64,000 nucleotides of DNA, from positions 2,108,001-2,172,000 of the forward strand of contig NZ_CP104174.1 in the NCBI RefSeq assembly GCF_025200925.1, written 5' to 3'. The translations under genes and the position numbers were made by a program. The stretch comes from Bradyrhizobium sp. CB1015. GTDB lineage: Bacteria > Pseudomonadota > Alphaproteobacteria > Rhizobiales > Xanthobacteraceae. Positions 17,625-25,660 of the stretch are shown here, piece by piece. Each line of letters starts with the position of its first letter. Position 1 is the first letter of the stretch. Under the pieces are notes generated by a model. That model had not been told where the DNA came from, ran no database searches, and saw only the letters and a program-made list of their open reading frames with translations.

Positions 17625-18605
17625 TCAGCGTTTCCCTCTGGGGCTGGTCGAAGCGGCATTCGGGCGCGTCTCGGCGGATCGGGAACGCGGTCTGCCTTGC
17701 CCGTTCTTGCGAGCAGGCGAGCGCCAGGCCTCGAGCAGCATCTTGAGAAACTGGCTGGCATGAGGGGACAGCGTAGCTCCGCGCCTCCGCACGATGCCGA
17801 TCGTCCGCGACACTTCCGGCTCGATCAGGCGAATGGTCTGAATGATCGGATGGCCCGCCGCCGGCGTCGCGAGCTTCGGTAGCACGGCGATGCCGAGGCC
17901 CGCTTCGACCAGGCCAAGCGAACCGGAGAGGTGAGCCACTTCATAGGACCAGTTCAGCTGCAGGCCGTGTCGCGCCAGCGCATTGTCGATCAGCGCACGA
18001 TTGCCGCTGTTGCGGCCGACGGTGATGACCCGGTGCGGCACGATCTCCGGCCAGCTGACCTGCTTGCGCGATGCCAGCGGATGGTCGTGACGGCAGGCGA
18101 GGACGAAAGGATCCTCGACCAGCTTCTCGAACTCGATCTCGGCATGCGAGGCGCCGATGAAGTTGATGCCGAAATCGGCTTCGCCGCGCGCGACTGCTTC
18201 CAATCCCTCATTGGCACCGATGTCGAGAATCCGGATGCGAATGCGCGGATAGGCTTCGGCAAACCGGCCGATCGCGCGCGGCAGGAAGTAGAACACGGCT
18301 GTCGGTACCGCAGCCACCGAGACCAGGCCCGAACTTCGCGCGCCGATATCCTGGATGGCGAGCACCGAGGTCTCGAACTCGTCGATCAGGCGGCGCACCT
18401 TTGGCAGGAAGTCGCGGCCCGTCATGGTGAGATTGACGTGACGCGTCGAGCGTTCGAGCAGTGGCGCACCGAGGCTTTCTTCCAGCTTCTGAATGCGTCG
18501 GCTGAGCGCGGGCTGTGACAGGTTCAATGCCCGCGCGGTGCGGACGAAGCTTCCGGTCTCCGCCACGGTGATGAAAGCCTTGAGGTCGAGCAGTTCCGCG
18601 TTCAT
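17625..18605 (-). CDS. LysR-family transcriptional regulator
   Basis: A 326-residue LTTR. The N-terminal winged HTH (LKAFITVAETGSFVRTARALNLSQPALSRRIQKLEE, residues 8-42) is followed by a type-2 periplasmic-binding-like effector domain (about 90-295) and a basic Arg/Ser-rich tail. ATG 18605 has GGAGAGG directly before it. It is divergent from galD and dctA, the standard position of an LTTR that controls its neighbours; an aromatic- or tricarboxylate-derived acid is the likely inducer by context. Confidence 0.88.
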   Translation of the reverse strand: MNAELLDLKAFITVAETGSFVRTARALNLSQPALSRRIQKLEESLGAPLLERSTRHVNLTMTGRDFLPKVRRLIDEFETSVLAIQDIGARSSGLVSVAAVPTAVFYFLPRAIGRFAEAYPRIRIRILDIGANEGLEAVARGEADFGINFIGASHAEIEFEKLVEDPFVLACRHDHPLASRKQVSWPEIVPHRVITVGRNSGNRALIDNALARHGLQLNWSYEVAHLSGSLGLVEAGLGIAVLPKLATPAAGHPIIQTIRLIEPEVSRTIGIVRRRGATLSPHASQFLKMLLEAWRSPARKNGQGRPRSRSAETRPNAASTSPRGKR

Positions 18606-18616
18606 GGCCCTCTCCA

Positions 18617-18639
18617 ATTATACCGATATACGAAATAAT
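18617..18639. promoter_or_regulatory. Candidate LysR site between divergent regulator and galD
   Basis: An imperfect A/T-rich dyad, ATTAT (18617-18621) with ATAAT (18635-18639), in an otherwise GC-rich 119-bp divergent region. It contains T-N11-A matches and lies just before the LysR start, as expected for an autoregulatory LTTR site. The motif is weak. Confidence 0.3.
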
Positions 18640-18724
18640 ACCTCAGATCTTTGCATTTCACAAAAGAGTTCTGCCGGGGGATGCTCTGGCCGGCGCGAAG
18701 TTGTCGCCGAACGGAACAGCTCTA

Positions 18725-19798
18725 ATGAACGATCAGATTGCCATTCCCTGTGTGGTCATGCGCGGGGGTACCTCGCGCGGGCCGTTCTTCCTGGCCCGCG
18801 ATCTCCCGGCCGACGCAAGCTCGCGTGACGCGGTCCTGCTGTCCGTGATGGGAGGCGGACACGACCTTGGAATCGACGGGATCGGCGGCGGCAATGCCGT
18901 CATCAACAAGGTCGCGATCGTTGGACCGGCATCGGTGCCCGACGCCGACGTCGACTATTTGTTCGCCCAGGTGCGGGTTCGTGAAGGCATCGTCGATACT
19001 TCGCCGAACTGCGGAAACATGCTGGCGGGGGTGGGGCCGTTCGCAATCGAGGCTGGCCTGGTCGCCGCCACCGCAGATCGCACCCACGTGCGCATCCACA
19101 ACGTCAACACCGGCAAACTGATCGACGCGACGGTCGCCACGCCGGGAGGGCGGGTGACCTACGACGGCGAGGCGCAGATCGACGGTGTGCCGGGAACGGC
19201 CGCGCCCATCGAGCTGTCGTTCCCCAACGCGGCCGGCGCACGCACCGGTCGTCTCCTGCCGACGGGACGCGCCGTCGACCGCATCAAGGGAATCGACGTG
19301 ACCTGTCTCGATGCGGCGATGCCGGTCATGCTGGTCCGTGCGGCGGATCTGGGATGGAGCGGCCGCGAGGCTCCCTCGGACTTCGCCGACGCCAGCTTCC
19401 GCGCGCGCCTCGAGGACTTGCGGATCGAGGCCGGACGCCGGATGGGCTTTCCCAATCCCGCGTCGATGGTGATCCCGAAACCGGTTCTGATCGCGCCCGC
19501 GAGCGGGGCGACGTTGAACGTCAGGTACTTCATGCCGCACGACTGCCATAGCGCGCTGGCGGTAACAGGCGCCGTCGCGATCGCGACCGCATGCGTCACA
19601 CCCGGAACGATCGCCGCAGAGATGGTCGGAAAGCTGGCGCCGCCGGTGCCGATTACGCTGGCCCATCCCTCCGGCCAGCTCGTGGTCAGGCTCGAGCCGG
19701 GCCCGGTTGCCCGGGTGCTGCGGACAGCCCGGCGGATCTTCGAGGGCCACGTCTTCGCCCGCCGGTCACACGTGCCTCATTCGGTGCTGGCGGCCTGA
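18725..19798 (+). CDS. PrpF/GalD-family isomerase (4-oxalomesaconate tautomerase-like)
   Basis: A 357-residue PrpF-fold protein. The N-terminal IPCVVMRGGTSRGPFFL (residues 6-22), the central DTSPNCGNMLAGVGPFAIE (about 97-115) and the C-terminal SGQLVVRLE are typical of GalD/PrpF enzymes. These isomerise the double bond of 4-oxalomesaconate (gallate pathway) or 2-methylaconitate-type acids. Which substrate applies here cannot be read from the sequence. It is divergent from a LysR gene and followed by dctA, suggesting uptake and isomerisation of an unsaturated polycarboxylate. Confidence 0.82.
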   Translation: MNDQIAIPCVVMRGGTSRGPFFLARDLPADASSRDAVLLSVMGGGHDLGIDGIGGGNAVINKVAIVGPASVPDADVDYLFAQVRVREGIVDTSPNCGNMLAGVGPFAIEAGLVAATADRTHVRIHNVNTGKLIDATVATPGGRVTYDGEAQIDGVPGTAAPIELSFPNAAGARTGRLLPTGRAVDRIKGIDVTCLDAAMPVMLVRAADLGWSGREAPSDFADASFRARLEDLRIEAGRRMGFPNPASMVIPKPVLIAPASGATLNVRYFMPHDCHSALAVTGAVAIATACVTPGTIAAEMVGKLAPPVPITLAHPSGQLVVRLEPGPVARVLRTARRIFEGHVFARRSHVPHSVLAA

Positions 19799-19852
19799 GC
19801 CCCGCCGCCTCCGAAGCCATCACAAAAAATCAGAGCCATGGGAGAAATGAGA

Positions 19853-21238
19853 ATGCACAAGGAAGCGCTGGTTGGCCACGCCAACACCGAGGCGGGAAAA
19901 CCCTTCTACCGGATTCTCTATGTCCAGGTGCTGATGGGCCTCGCGCTCGGTGTCCTCACCGGTCATTTCTGGCCTGAATTCGGCGCCGCGTTAAAACCCT
20001 TCGGCGACGGCTTCGTCAAGCTGGTCAAGATGATGATCGCGCCGATCGTGTTCTGCACCATCGTGAGCGGCATCACCAGCATCAGCGATTCCCGCGAGGT
20101 CGGCCGCACGCTGGTGAAATCCATGGCGCTGTTCTACCTGCTGACCGTGCTCGCATTGCTGGCCGGGCTCGTCGCTGTTTCGCTGATCCAGCCGGGCGTC
20201 GGCATGCATGTTTCCGTCAGCACGCTGGATCCGTCGGTGGCTGCGAAATTCACCAAGCAGGCCAGCGCGACCGGATTTACGGAGTTCATGCTGCACATCA
20301 TCCCGCATTCGTTCTTCGGAGCGTTCGCCGACGGTGAAGTGCTGCCGGTCCTGCTGATCTCCATCCTGATCGCCTTCGGCCTCAGCCGAGCCGGCGATGG
20401 GGGCGTGGTGGTGACCAAGGCGGTCGCCTCGTTCTCACACGTGCTGTTCGTGTCCTTCGGCTTCATCATGAAGCTCGCTCCGCTCGGCGCTTTTGGTGCC
20501 ATGGCGTTCACCGTGGGCCGCTACGGCATCCGTTCGATCGGCTCGCTCGGACTGCTGATCCTCACCTTCTACATCGCCTGCTCCGTGTTCGTGGTGGTCG
20601 TGCTTGGTACGCTGGTGCGGCTGAACGGCTTCAGCCTGTGGAAGACCATCCGCTACTTCAAGGAAGAATTGCTGATCGTGCTCGGCACCTCGTCCTCGGA
20701 GCCGGCGCTGCCCGGCGCGCTGCGCAAGCTGGAGCAGCTCGGATGCCGCAAGGGCGTCTCGGGTCTCGTGCTGCCGATGGGCTATTCCTTCAACCTGGAC
20801 GGCAGCGCCATCTATCTCACCCTGGCCTCCATCTTCATCGCGCAGGCCTGCGACATTCACCTGTCGTGGGGACAGATCGCCGCGATGCTCGGGCTGATGC
20901 TGCTGACCTCCAAAGGGGCGGCCGGCGTCACCGGCAGCGGCTTCGTGGCGCTTGTCGCGACACTTTCGGTGATGCCGGATCTGCCCGTGACCGGCGTGGC
21001 TCTGCTCGTCGGCATCGACCGCTTCATGTCGGAGGCGCGGGCGCTGACCAGCATGATCAGCAATTGCGTCGCGTCCATCACCATTTCGCTGTGGGAGAAC
21101 GCCTGTGACCGCGAGGTGTTGGCTCGCGAACTCGGTCAGGGCAGCACGCCTGCGGCCGCGGCCGCGCCGACGATCGCTGCAGCGCCCGTGGTGCGGGAGG
21201 AGAAGAGCTGGATTTCCACGACCCAATCGGCCGCATGA
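19853..21238 (+). CDS. dctA: C4-dicarboxylate/H+ (Na+) symporter
   Basis: A 461-residue DAACS-family inner-membrane carrier. Eight or more hydrophobic segments are present, with the LGTSSSEPALPGAL hairpin (about 284-297), NLDGSAIYLTLASIF (about 318-332) and TSKGAAGVTGSGFVAL (about 360-375) characteristic of DctA. An Ala/Pro-rich C-terminal extension of about 35 residues is unusual. Starts at 19838, 19847 and 19853 are in frame; GGGAGAA at 19840-19846 favours 19853. It follows galD by 54 bp, probably in one operon under the LysR gene. It is unlikely to be the main symbiotic DctA, since no dctBD is nearby. Confidence 0.9.
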   Translation: MHKEALVGHANTEAGKPFYRILYVQVLMGLALGVLTGHFWPEFGAALKPFGDGFVKLVKMMIAPIVFCTIVSGITSISDSREVGRTLVKSMALFYLLTVLALLAGLVAVSLIQPGVGMHVSVSTLDPSVAAKFTKQASATGFTEFMLHIIPHSFFGAFADGEVLPVLLISILIAFGLSRAGDGGVVVTKAVASFSHVLFVSFGFIMKLAPLGAFGAMAFTVGRYGIRSIGSLGLLILTFYIACSVFVVVVLGTLVRLNGFSLWKTIRYFKEELLIVLGTSSSEPALPGALRKLEQLGCRKGVSGLVLPMGYSFNLDGSAIYLTLASIFIAQACDIHLSWGQIAAMLGLMLLTSKGAAGVTGSGFVALVATLSVMPDLPVTGVALLVGIDRFMSEARALTSMISNCVASITISLWENACDREVLARELGQGSTPAAAAAPTIAAAPVVREEKSWISTTQSAA

Positions 21239-21257
21239 GCCCGCGCCGGATCTTGCC

Positions 21258-23168
21258 TCAGTTGGACTTCGCGTTTTCCTTGGCGTTTTCCTTGGCATTC
21301 TCCGCGGTCGGCGATCCGTCGGGACGCTTTCCGCCCCCCGTGATCCGCTGCTTCAGGAGATCGAGGAAGGGAGACGCTGCGGGCGACTGTCGGATCAGGC
21401 TTTCGGGATCGGGAAAGATCAGCGGATCGTCCCAGGGGCCCTGCACCATGAAGGGCAATTGAAAGCCGGACGCCGTGTTGAGGCTCGCCACGCCCTTCAT
21501 GTCGTATTCGCGCGCCGGCACCGAGGCGGTGCCGGTCAGCGTGATCTTGGCCGCCGGGCCCTCGATGCGGATGTCTTCGGCGGTGGCGATGCCGTCGGAG
21601 AATTTCACCGAGATGGTGAGGTTGTCGTACGGCGTCGAGCCGTTGCGGAAATTGCCGCCGCCCGACAGCGGCCGCCGCTCCAGCCGCTTCAGCAGCTGCT
21701 CGGCATTGAAGCCCGAGATCGCGCCGTTGTGCCCGGTCACGGTGGCGCTGCCGTCGAGCGACTGCACGAGGCCGAACGGGCTCGAGCCCGAGGCGAACAG
21801 CGAGACGTTGATGTTGCCGCGGCCGGACAGCTTGTTGAGGCCGAACAGCTCGGTGGCGCAGGCCTGCAGATCGACGTCGGTGAACTGGAATTGCGCCTTG
21901 ATGTCGGCGACCGTGTCGGACCGCGCGATGCCGAACGAGCCCTTGGCGATCCCGCCATAGACCTGCGCCTCGCCGACCGAGAGCGCCAGCGTGCCGTTGC
22001 GCAAATTGGCGCCGATCGCGGTGCGGCCGAGCCTCGTGGGCCCGACCGTCAGCTTGGCCGCCGACAGGCGCATGTCGAGGTCGGTGGTCGACAATCCCTG
22101 GAGATCGAACAGCTGCCTGTTCCAGTCGCGCGCCCCGCTCGCGAGCAGGCGGAACGTCGAGATATAAGGTGTGAAGTCGAGCGCGTCGGCGGCGAGCGTC
22201 GCTTGCAGCGTCTGCCGGCCGTTATTGGCGTAGGTCATGACGCCCTCGGCGGCATTGCCGTCGAGCTCGACATTGACATTGGTGAGCGCGATCGAGGCGC
22301 CGACGACGTTGGCGCGCGCCTTCAGCACGAAGCGGCCGAAGCCGCCGCTGCCGGGCTGCGGCTGTCCGGTCCAGCGCAGCGCGTTGCGCAAGGACGGGCT
22401 GTCCACGGTGAGCGTGCCCTCCATCATCGGGCTGGTGCGATTGGCGACGCTGCCGTCGAAGGCGAGCTTGAGCGGCGCGCTGGCGATGCGCGCCTTCAGG
22501 CCGGAGCGGTCGCCGGAGAGGGCGGCGACGAAATCGGAAAAGCTGATCGAGCCGTCGACGCGCTCGCCGCGCCAGTCGAACTGCCCGGTCGCGGCGAAGG
22601 AGCGCGAGATCGAAGGCCAGGCCAGCGACAGGTCGATGTCCTCGAGCTTCTCGGTGGCATGCGTGGCAACGTCCTCGTAATCGAGCACGCCGTCCTGGAT
22701 CCGGATTTCGGAGAACGAGACCTGGTTCTCGGCCCCGGGCTTCATGGTGCGCGCGATGGTCTGGATGAAGGGCGTCCAATTGCTCACGCCGTCCGGCTTC
22801 AGGCTGACGTGGATGCGCGGCCGCAGCAGCGTCAGGTCGGCGATCTCGAAACGTTGCAGCAAGAGCGGCAGCAGCCGCAAATTCGCGGTGAGCACGTCGA
22901 CCTGGAGCGCGGGAGCGCTGGTGCCGCCGCCCTTGAGGCCGACGTCGCGGAAGGAGATGTAGCTTGCCGGAAGCACCGAGATGTCGATGCTGCCCGCGAC
23001 ATTGAGCTCGAGCCCGGTGACGTCGCGGATCTGCGCTTCGACCGCCTTGCGCAGCGCGTCGCGGTTGATGAGCCAGGAGGTCGCGATCAGGGCGATCAGC
23101 GCGATGCCGAGCAGCGCCGCGATCGGCGTCCCGAGGCGCTTCATTCCTTGGGCCATGGTCAATGGCAT
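21258..23168 (-). CDS. AsmA-family membrane-anchored protein
   Basis: A 636-residue protein with an N-terminal membrane anchor (about residues 13-34) and a large periplasmic part. The N-terminal AsmA segment (LRKAVEAQIRDVTGLELNVAGSIDISVLPASYISFRDV, about 39-76) and the C-terminal AsmA_2-like region are rich in beta repeats. AsmA-like proteins are linked to outer-membrane lipid transport and envelope maintenance. The C-terminus ends in three ENAK repeats encoded by 12-bp tandem units. It converges on dctA with only 19 bp between the stops. Confidence 0.87.
   Translation of the reverse strand: MPLTMAQGMKRLGTPIAALLGIALIALIATSWLINRDALRKAVEAQIRDVTGLELNVAGSIDISVLPASYISFRDVGLKGGGTSAPALQVDVLTANLRLLPLLLQRFEIADLTLLRPRIHVSLKPDGVSNWTPFIQTIARTMKPGAENQVSFSEIRIQDGVLDYEDVATHATEKLEDIDLSLAWPSISRSFAATGQFDWRGERVDGSISFSDFVAALSGDRSGLKARIASAPLKLAFDGSVANRTSPMMEGTLTVDSPSLRNALRWTGQPQPGSGGFGRFVLKARANVVGASIALTNVNVELDGNAAEGVMTYANNGRQTLQATLAADALDFTPYISTFRLLASGARDWNRQLFDLQGLSTTDLDMRLSAAKLTVGPTRLGRTAIGANLRNGTLALSVGEAQVYGGIAKGSFGIARSDTVADIKAQFQFTDVDLQACATELFGLNKLSGRGNINVSLFASGSSPFGLVQSLDGSATVTGHNGAISGFNAEQLLKRLERRPLSGGGNFRNGSTPYDNLTISVKFSDGIATAEDIRIEGPAAKITLTGTASVPAREYDMKGVASLNTASGFQLPFMVQGPWDDPLIFPDPESLIRQSPAASPFLDLLKQRITGGGKRPDGSPTAENAKENAKENAKSN
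21271..21303 (-). repeat. 12-bp tandem repeat encoding ENAK units
   Basis: The plus-strand unit GCGTTTTCCTTG occurs twice exactly (21271-21282 and 21283-21294), followed by a diverged partial copy (GCATTCTCC). On the minus strand it encodes the repeated ENAK tetrapeptide at the AsmA C-terminus, so length variation by slippage would keep the frame. Confidence 0.7.
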
Positions 23169-23444
23169 GTCCTGATCGGGTTGGTCGTTGGAGCCAGAAG
23201 GGCGGGCCGCGAAAGCTTGCGTGCCGGCGCCCAGATCCTATGGTGTTAAGTGCCGCAACTTGATGGGTTTTCTTGACGCTTTCAAGGCCGTTGCAGGGTT
23301 ATGCCCACGGCATGGGCAGCTTCTATCACCCGGGGGCGGAGCGGAGAACCCCGTATCATTGACGGCTTCGGACGATTTCGCCTAATAATCGCCGCCAATG
23401 AGGCGCGGCGCCCGCAAGCCGAAGGTTCAGTCGAGGTTTTTTGC

Positions 23445-24152
23445 ATGAACAAGGTCTATCCCGACGCCAAGTCGGCGCTCGACGGTATTCTCAAAGACGA
23501 CATGATGATCATGTCGGGCGGCTTCGGCCTCTGCGGCATTGCCGAGGAGCTGTCGGACGCGATCCGGGACTCCGGCGTCAAGGGCCTGACCGTGGTCTCC
23601 AACAATGCCGGCGTCGACGGGATCGGCCTCAGCCGCCTGCTCGAAACCCGCCAGATCAAGAAGATGATCTCGTCCTATGTCGGCGAGAACAAGCTGTTCG
23701 CCCAGCAATACCTCGCCGGCGAGCTGGAACTCGAATTCAATCCGCAGGGTACGCTGGCCGAGCGCATCCGCGCCGGCGGCGCCGGCATCCCGGCCTTCTA
23801 CACCAAGACCGGCGTCGGCACCCTGATCGCCGAAGGCAAGGAAGTGAAGGAATTCGACGGCGAGAAGTACCTGATGGAGCGCGGCCTGTTCGCCGACCTC
23901 GCCATCGTGCATGCCTGGAAGGGCGACACCGCCGGCAACCTGATCTACCGCAAGACCGCGCGCAACTTTAACCCGATGATGGCGACCGCCGCGAAGATCA
24001 CGGTGGCCGAGGTCGAGCATCTGGTTCCCGCCGGTGAACTCAATCCCGACCACATCCACACGCCCGGCATCTTCGTGAAGCGCATTGTCGAGGTCGGCAC
24101 GGCCAAGAAGCGCATCGAATTCCGCAACACCCGCCCGCGCCCCGCCGCCTAA
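23445..24152 (+). CDS. scoA: 3-oxoacid (succinyl-) CoA-transferase subunit A
   Basis: A 235-residue family-I CoA-transferase alpha subunit: [18 protein letters not shown] (about 24-41) holds the CoA-transferase GFGLCG motif, followed by [15 protein letters not shown] and [18 protein letters not shown]. With ScoB it moves CoA from succinyl-CoA to acetoacetate or a related 3-oxoacid in ketone-body and PHB-linked metabolism. ATG 23445 has GAGG about eight bases upstream. scoB starts 13 bp after the stop. A decayed piece of a second scoA lies at 25492. Confidence 0.93.
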   Translation: MNKVYPDAKSALDGILKDDMMIMSGGFGLCGIAEELSDAIRDSGVKGLTVVSNNAGVDGIGLSRLLETRQIKKMISSYVGENKLFAQQYLAGELELEFNPQGTLAERIRAGGAGIPAFYTKTGVGTLIAEGKEVKEFDGEKYLMERGLFADLAIVHAWKGDTAGNLIYRKTARNFNPMMATAAKITVAEVEHLVPAGELNPDHIHTPGIFVKRIVEVGTAKKRIEFRNTRPRPAA

Positions 24153-24165
24153 TCAGGAGACCAAG

Positions 24166-24816
24166 ATGGCCTGGACCCGTGAACAGATGGCCGCGCGCGC
24201 CGCGAGGGAATTGCGCGACGGCTATTACGTCAATCTCGGCATCGGCATCCCGACGCTGGTCTCGAATTACATCCCCGATGGCATGGACGTCTCCTTGCAG
24301 AGCGAGAACGGTATGCTCGGCATGGGGCCGTTCCCCTATGAGGGCGAGGAAGACGCCGACCTCATCAACGCCGGCAAGCAGACCGTGAGCGAGCTGCCCT
24401 CGACCTCGTATTTCTCGAGCGCGGATTCCTTCGGCATGATCCGCGGCGGCCACATGGATCTGTCGATCCTCGGCGCCATGCAGGTGGCCCAGAACGGCGA
24501 TCTCGCCAACTGGATGATCCCCGGCAAGATGGTCAAGGGCATGGGCGGCGCGATGGATCTCGTCGCCGGCGTCAAGCGCGTCGTCGTGGTGATGGAGCAT
24601 TCGGCCAAGGACGGCCCGAAGCTGTTGAAGAAGTGCAATCTGCCGCTGACCGGCGAGCGCGTGGTCGACATGGTCGTCACAGATCTCGCCGTCTTCACGA
24701 TCGACAAGCACGGCACTGGCGGCATGGCGCTGATCGAACTCGCCGACGGCGTCTCGCTCGACGAGGTCAAGGCCAAGACCGAAGCCGAATTCCGCGTGGC
24801 GCTGAAGAACACGTAA
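24166..24816 (+). CDS. scoB: 3-oxoacid (succinyl-) CoA-transferase subunit B
   Basis: A 216-residue beta subunit. The catalytic Glu lies in the [12 protein letters not shown] motif (about residue 46), after the N-terminal [14 protein letters not shown]. The [19 protein letters not shown] region (about 126-144) is typical. The ATG is six bases after GGAG. It forms an obligate heteromer with ScoA. Confidence 0.94.
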   Translation: MAWTREQMAARAARELRDGYYVNLGIGIPTLVSNYIPDGMDVSLQSENGMLGMGPFPYEGEEDADLINAGKQTVSELPSTSYFSSADSFGMIRGGHMDLSILGAMQVAQNGDLANWMIPGKMVKGMGGAMDLVAGVKRVVVVMEHSAKDGPKLLKKCNLPLTGERVVDMVVTDLAVFTIDKHGTGGMALIELADGVSLDEVKAKTEAEFRVALKNT

Positions 24817-24836
24817 GTCGTCGCAAAGGGGCGCGC

Positions 24837-25472
24837 ATGACGATACGGTCCGCGCGTCCCGAAGATGCCGAGTTCATCGCACAAACCATCCTGAATTCGA
24901 TGCGCGGCTACCGGCCGCGCGGCTGGTTCGACGTGGCGCTCGGTTGGCCGGAAGCGGAGTGCCTCGCTTTCGTCGCGCGCGTCGCTGTCGCACGGGCGGT
25001 GTCGATGTGGCACTTTTCGCAGTTCCTGGTCGCCGAGATCGATGGCAAGCCCGCTGCTGCACTTTGCGCCGTGCCGGCGGCCGGCACCGGACCTGCGGCA
25101 TGGCGCGCGGTCGAAGAGGTCGGTCTCTCAATTGGGCTCACGGCGTCAGAGCTCGACGCCATCCGCCAGCGCGGTGCCTATTCGCGAGCTTGCTGGGTCC
25201 AGGGCGGCGAGGGCGACTGGATGATCGAGCATGTCGCGACTGACCTTGCCCATCGTGGTCGCGGCTTGATGCAGGCGTTGATCGCGCATGCGCTGGACAA
25301 AGGGCGGGCAGCCGGTTTTGCCCGGGCGACGATATCGTTCCTGATCGGCAACGAGCCGGCCGAGCGCGCCTACTCGAAGGCGGGTTTTGTCTTCGCCGAA
25401 GAGAAGCGCGATCCGAATTTCGAGGCAATCATCGGCGCGCCCGGTTTTCGCATGTTCGCGCGGAAGATTTGA
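24837..25472 (+). CDS. GNAT-family N-acetyltransferase
   Basis: A 211-residue GNAT protein. It opens with the typical MTIRSARPEDAEFIAQTIL, and the acetyl-CoA motif A is VATDLAHRGRGLMQALIAHAL (about 136-156, with RGRG as the pyrophosphate loop). The late AERAYSKAGFVFAEE motif is near 184. The substrate is unknown. It starts 20 bp after scoB with AAAGGGG upstream and may be cotranscribed with scoAB. Confidence 0.82.
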   Translation: MTIRSARPEDAEFIAQTILNSMRGYRPRGWFDVALGWPEAECLAFVARVAVARAVSMWHFSQFLVAEIDGKPAAALCAVPAAGTGPAAWRAVEEVGLSIGLTASELDAIRQRGAYSRACWVQGGEGDWMIEHVATDLAHRGRGLMQALIAHALDKGRAAGFARATISFLIGNEPAERAYSKAGFVFAEEKRDPNFEAIIGAPGFRMFARKI

Positions 25473-25491
25473 GCAGGTTGCAGGCGCCGGC

Positions 25492-25575
25492 GAGCGGGGC
25501 CCGTTCGCCGACCTCGCCGTCGTGCACGCCTAAGCGGGCGACACCGCGAGCAACCTCATTTACCGCAGGAGCGTC
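25492..25575 (+). pseudogene. Decayed internal fragment of a second scoA
   Basis: The in-frame translation, ERGPFADLAVVHA, stop, AGDTASNLIYRRS, matches [27 protein letters not shown] in ScoA (codons around 23879-23956). A TAA replaces the Trp codon, and similarity ends at both sides. It lies 20 bp after the GNAT gene. It is a remnant of a paralogous CoA-transferase subunit, not a functional gene. Confidence 0.8.
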
Positions 25576-25660
25576 TCGGAAGGGCCGGATCGCGCGATCA
25601 GGCTGAGCGACGACGACTCAATTGGTCGAGGCGCCATGAATGTGCGGACGATGTGCCCCT

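Noticed and set aside
21105..23249. Long open frame (about 714 codons) on the plus strand opposite the AsmA gene
   Set aside because: Rich in Arg, Asp, Gln and Gly with no domain; it mirrors the GC-biased third positions of the minus-strand AsmA gene, which has clear family motifs.
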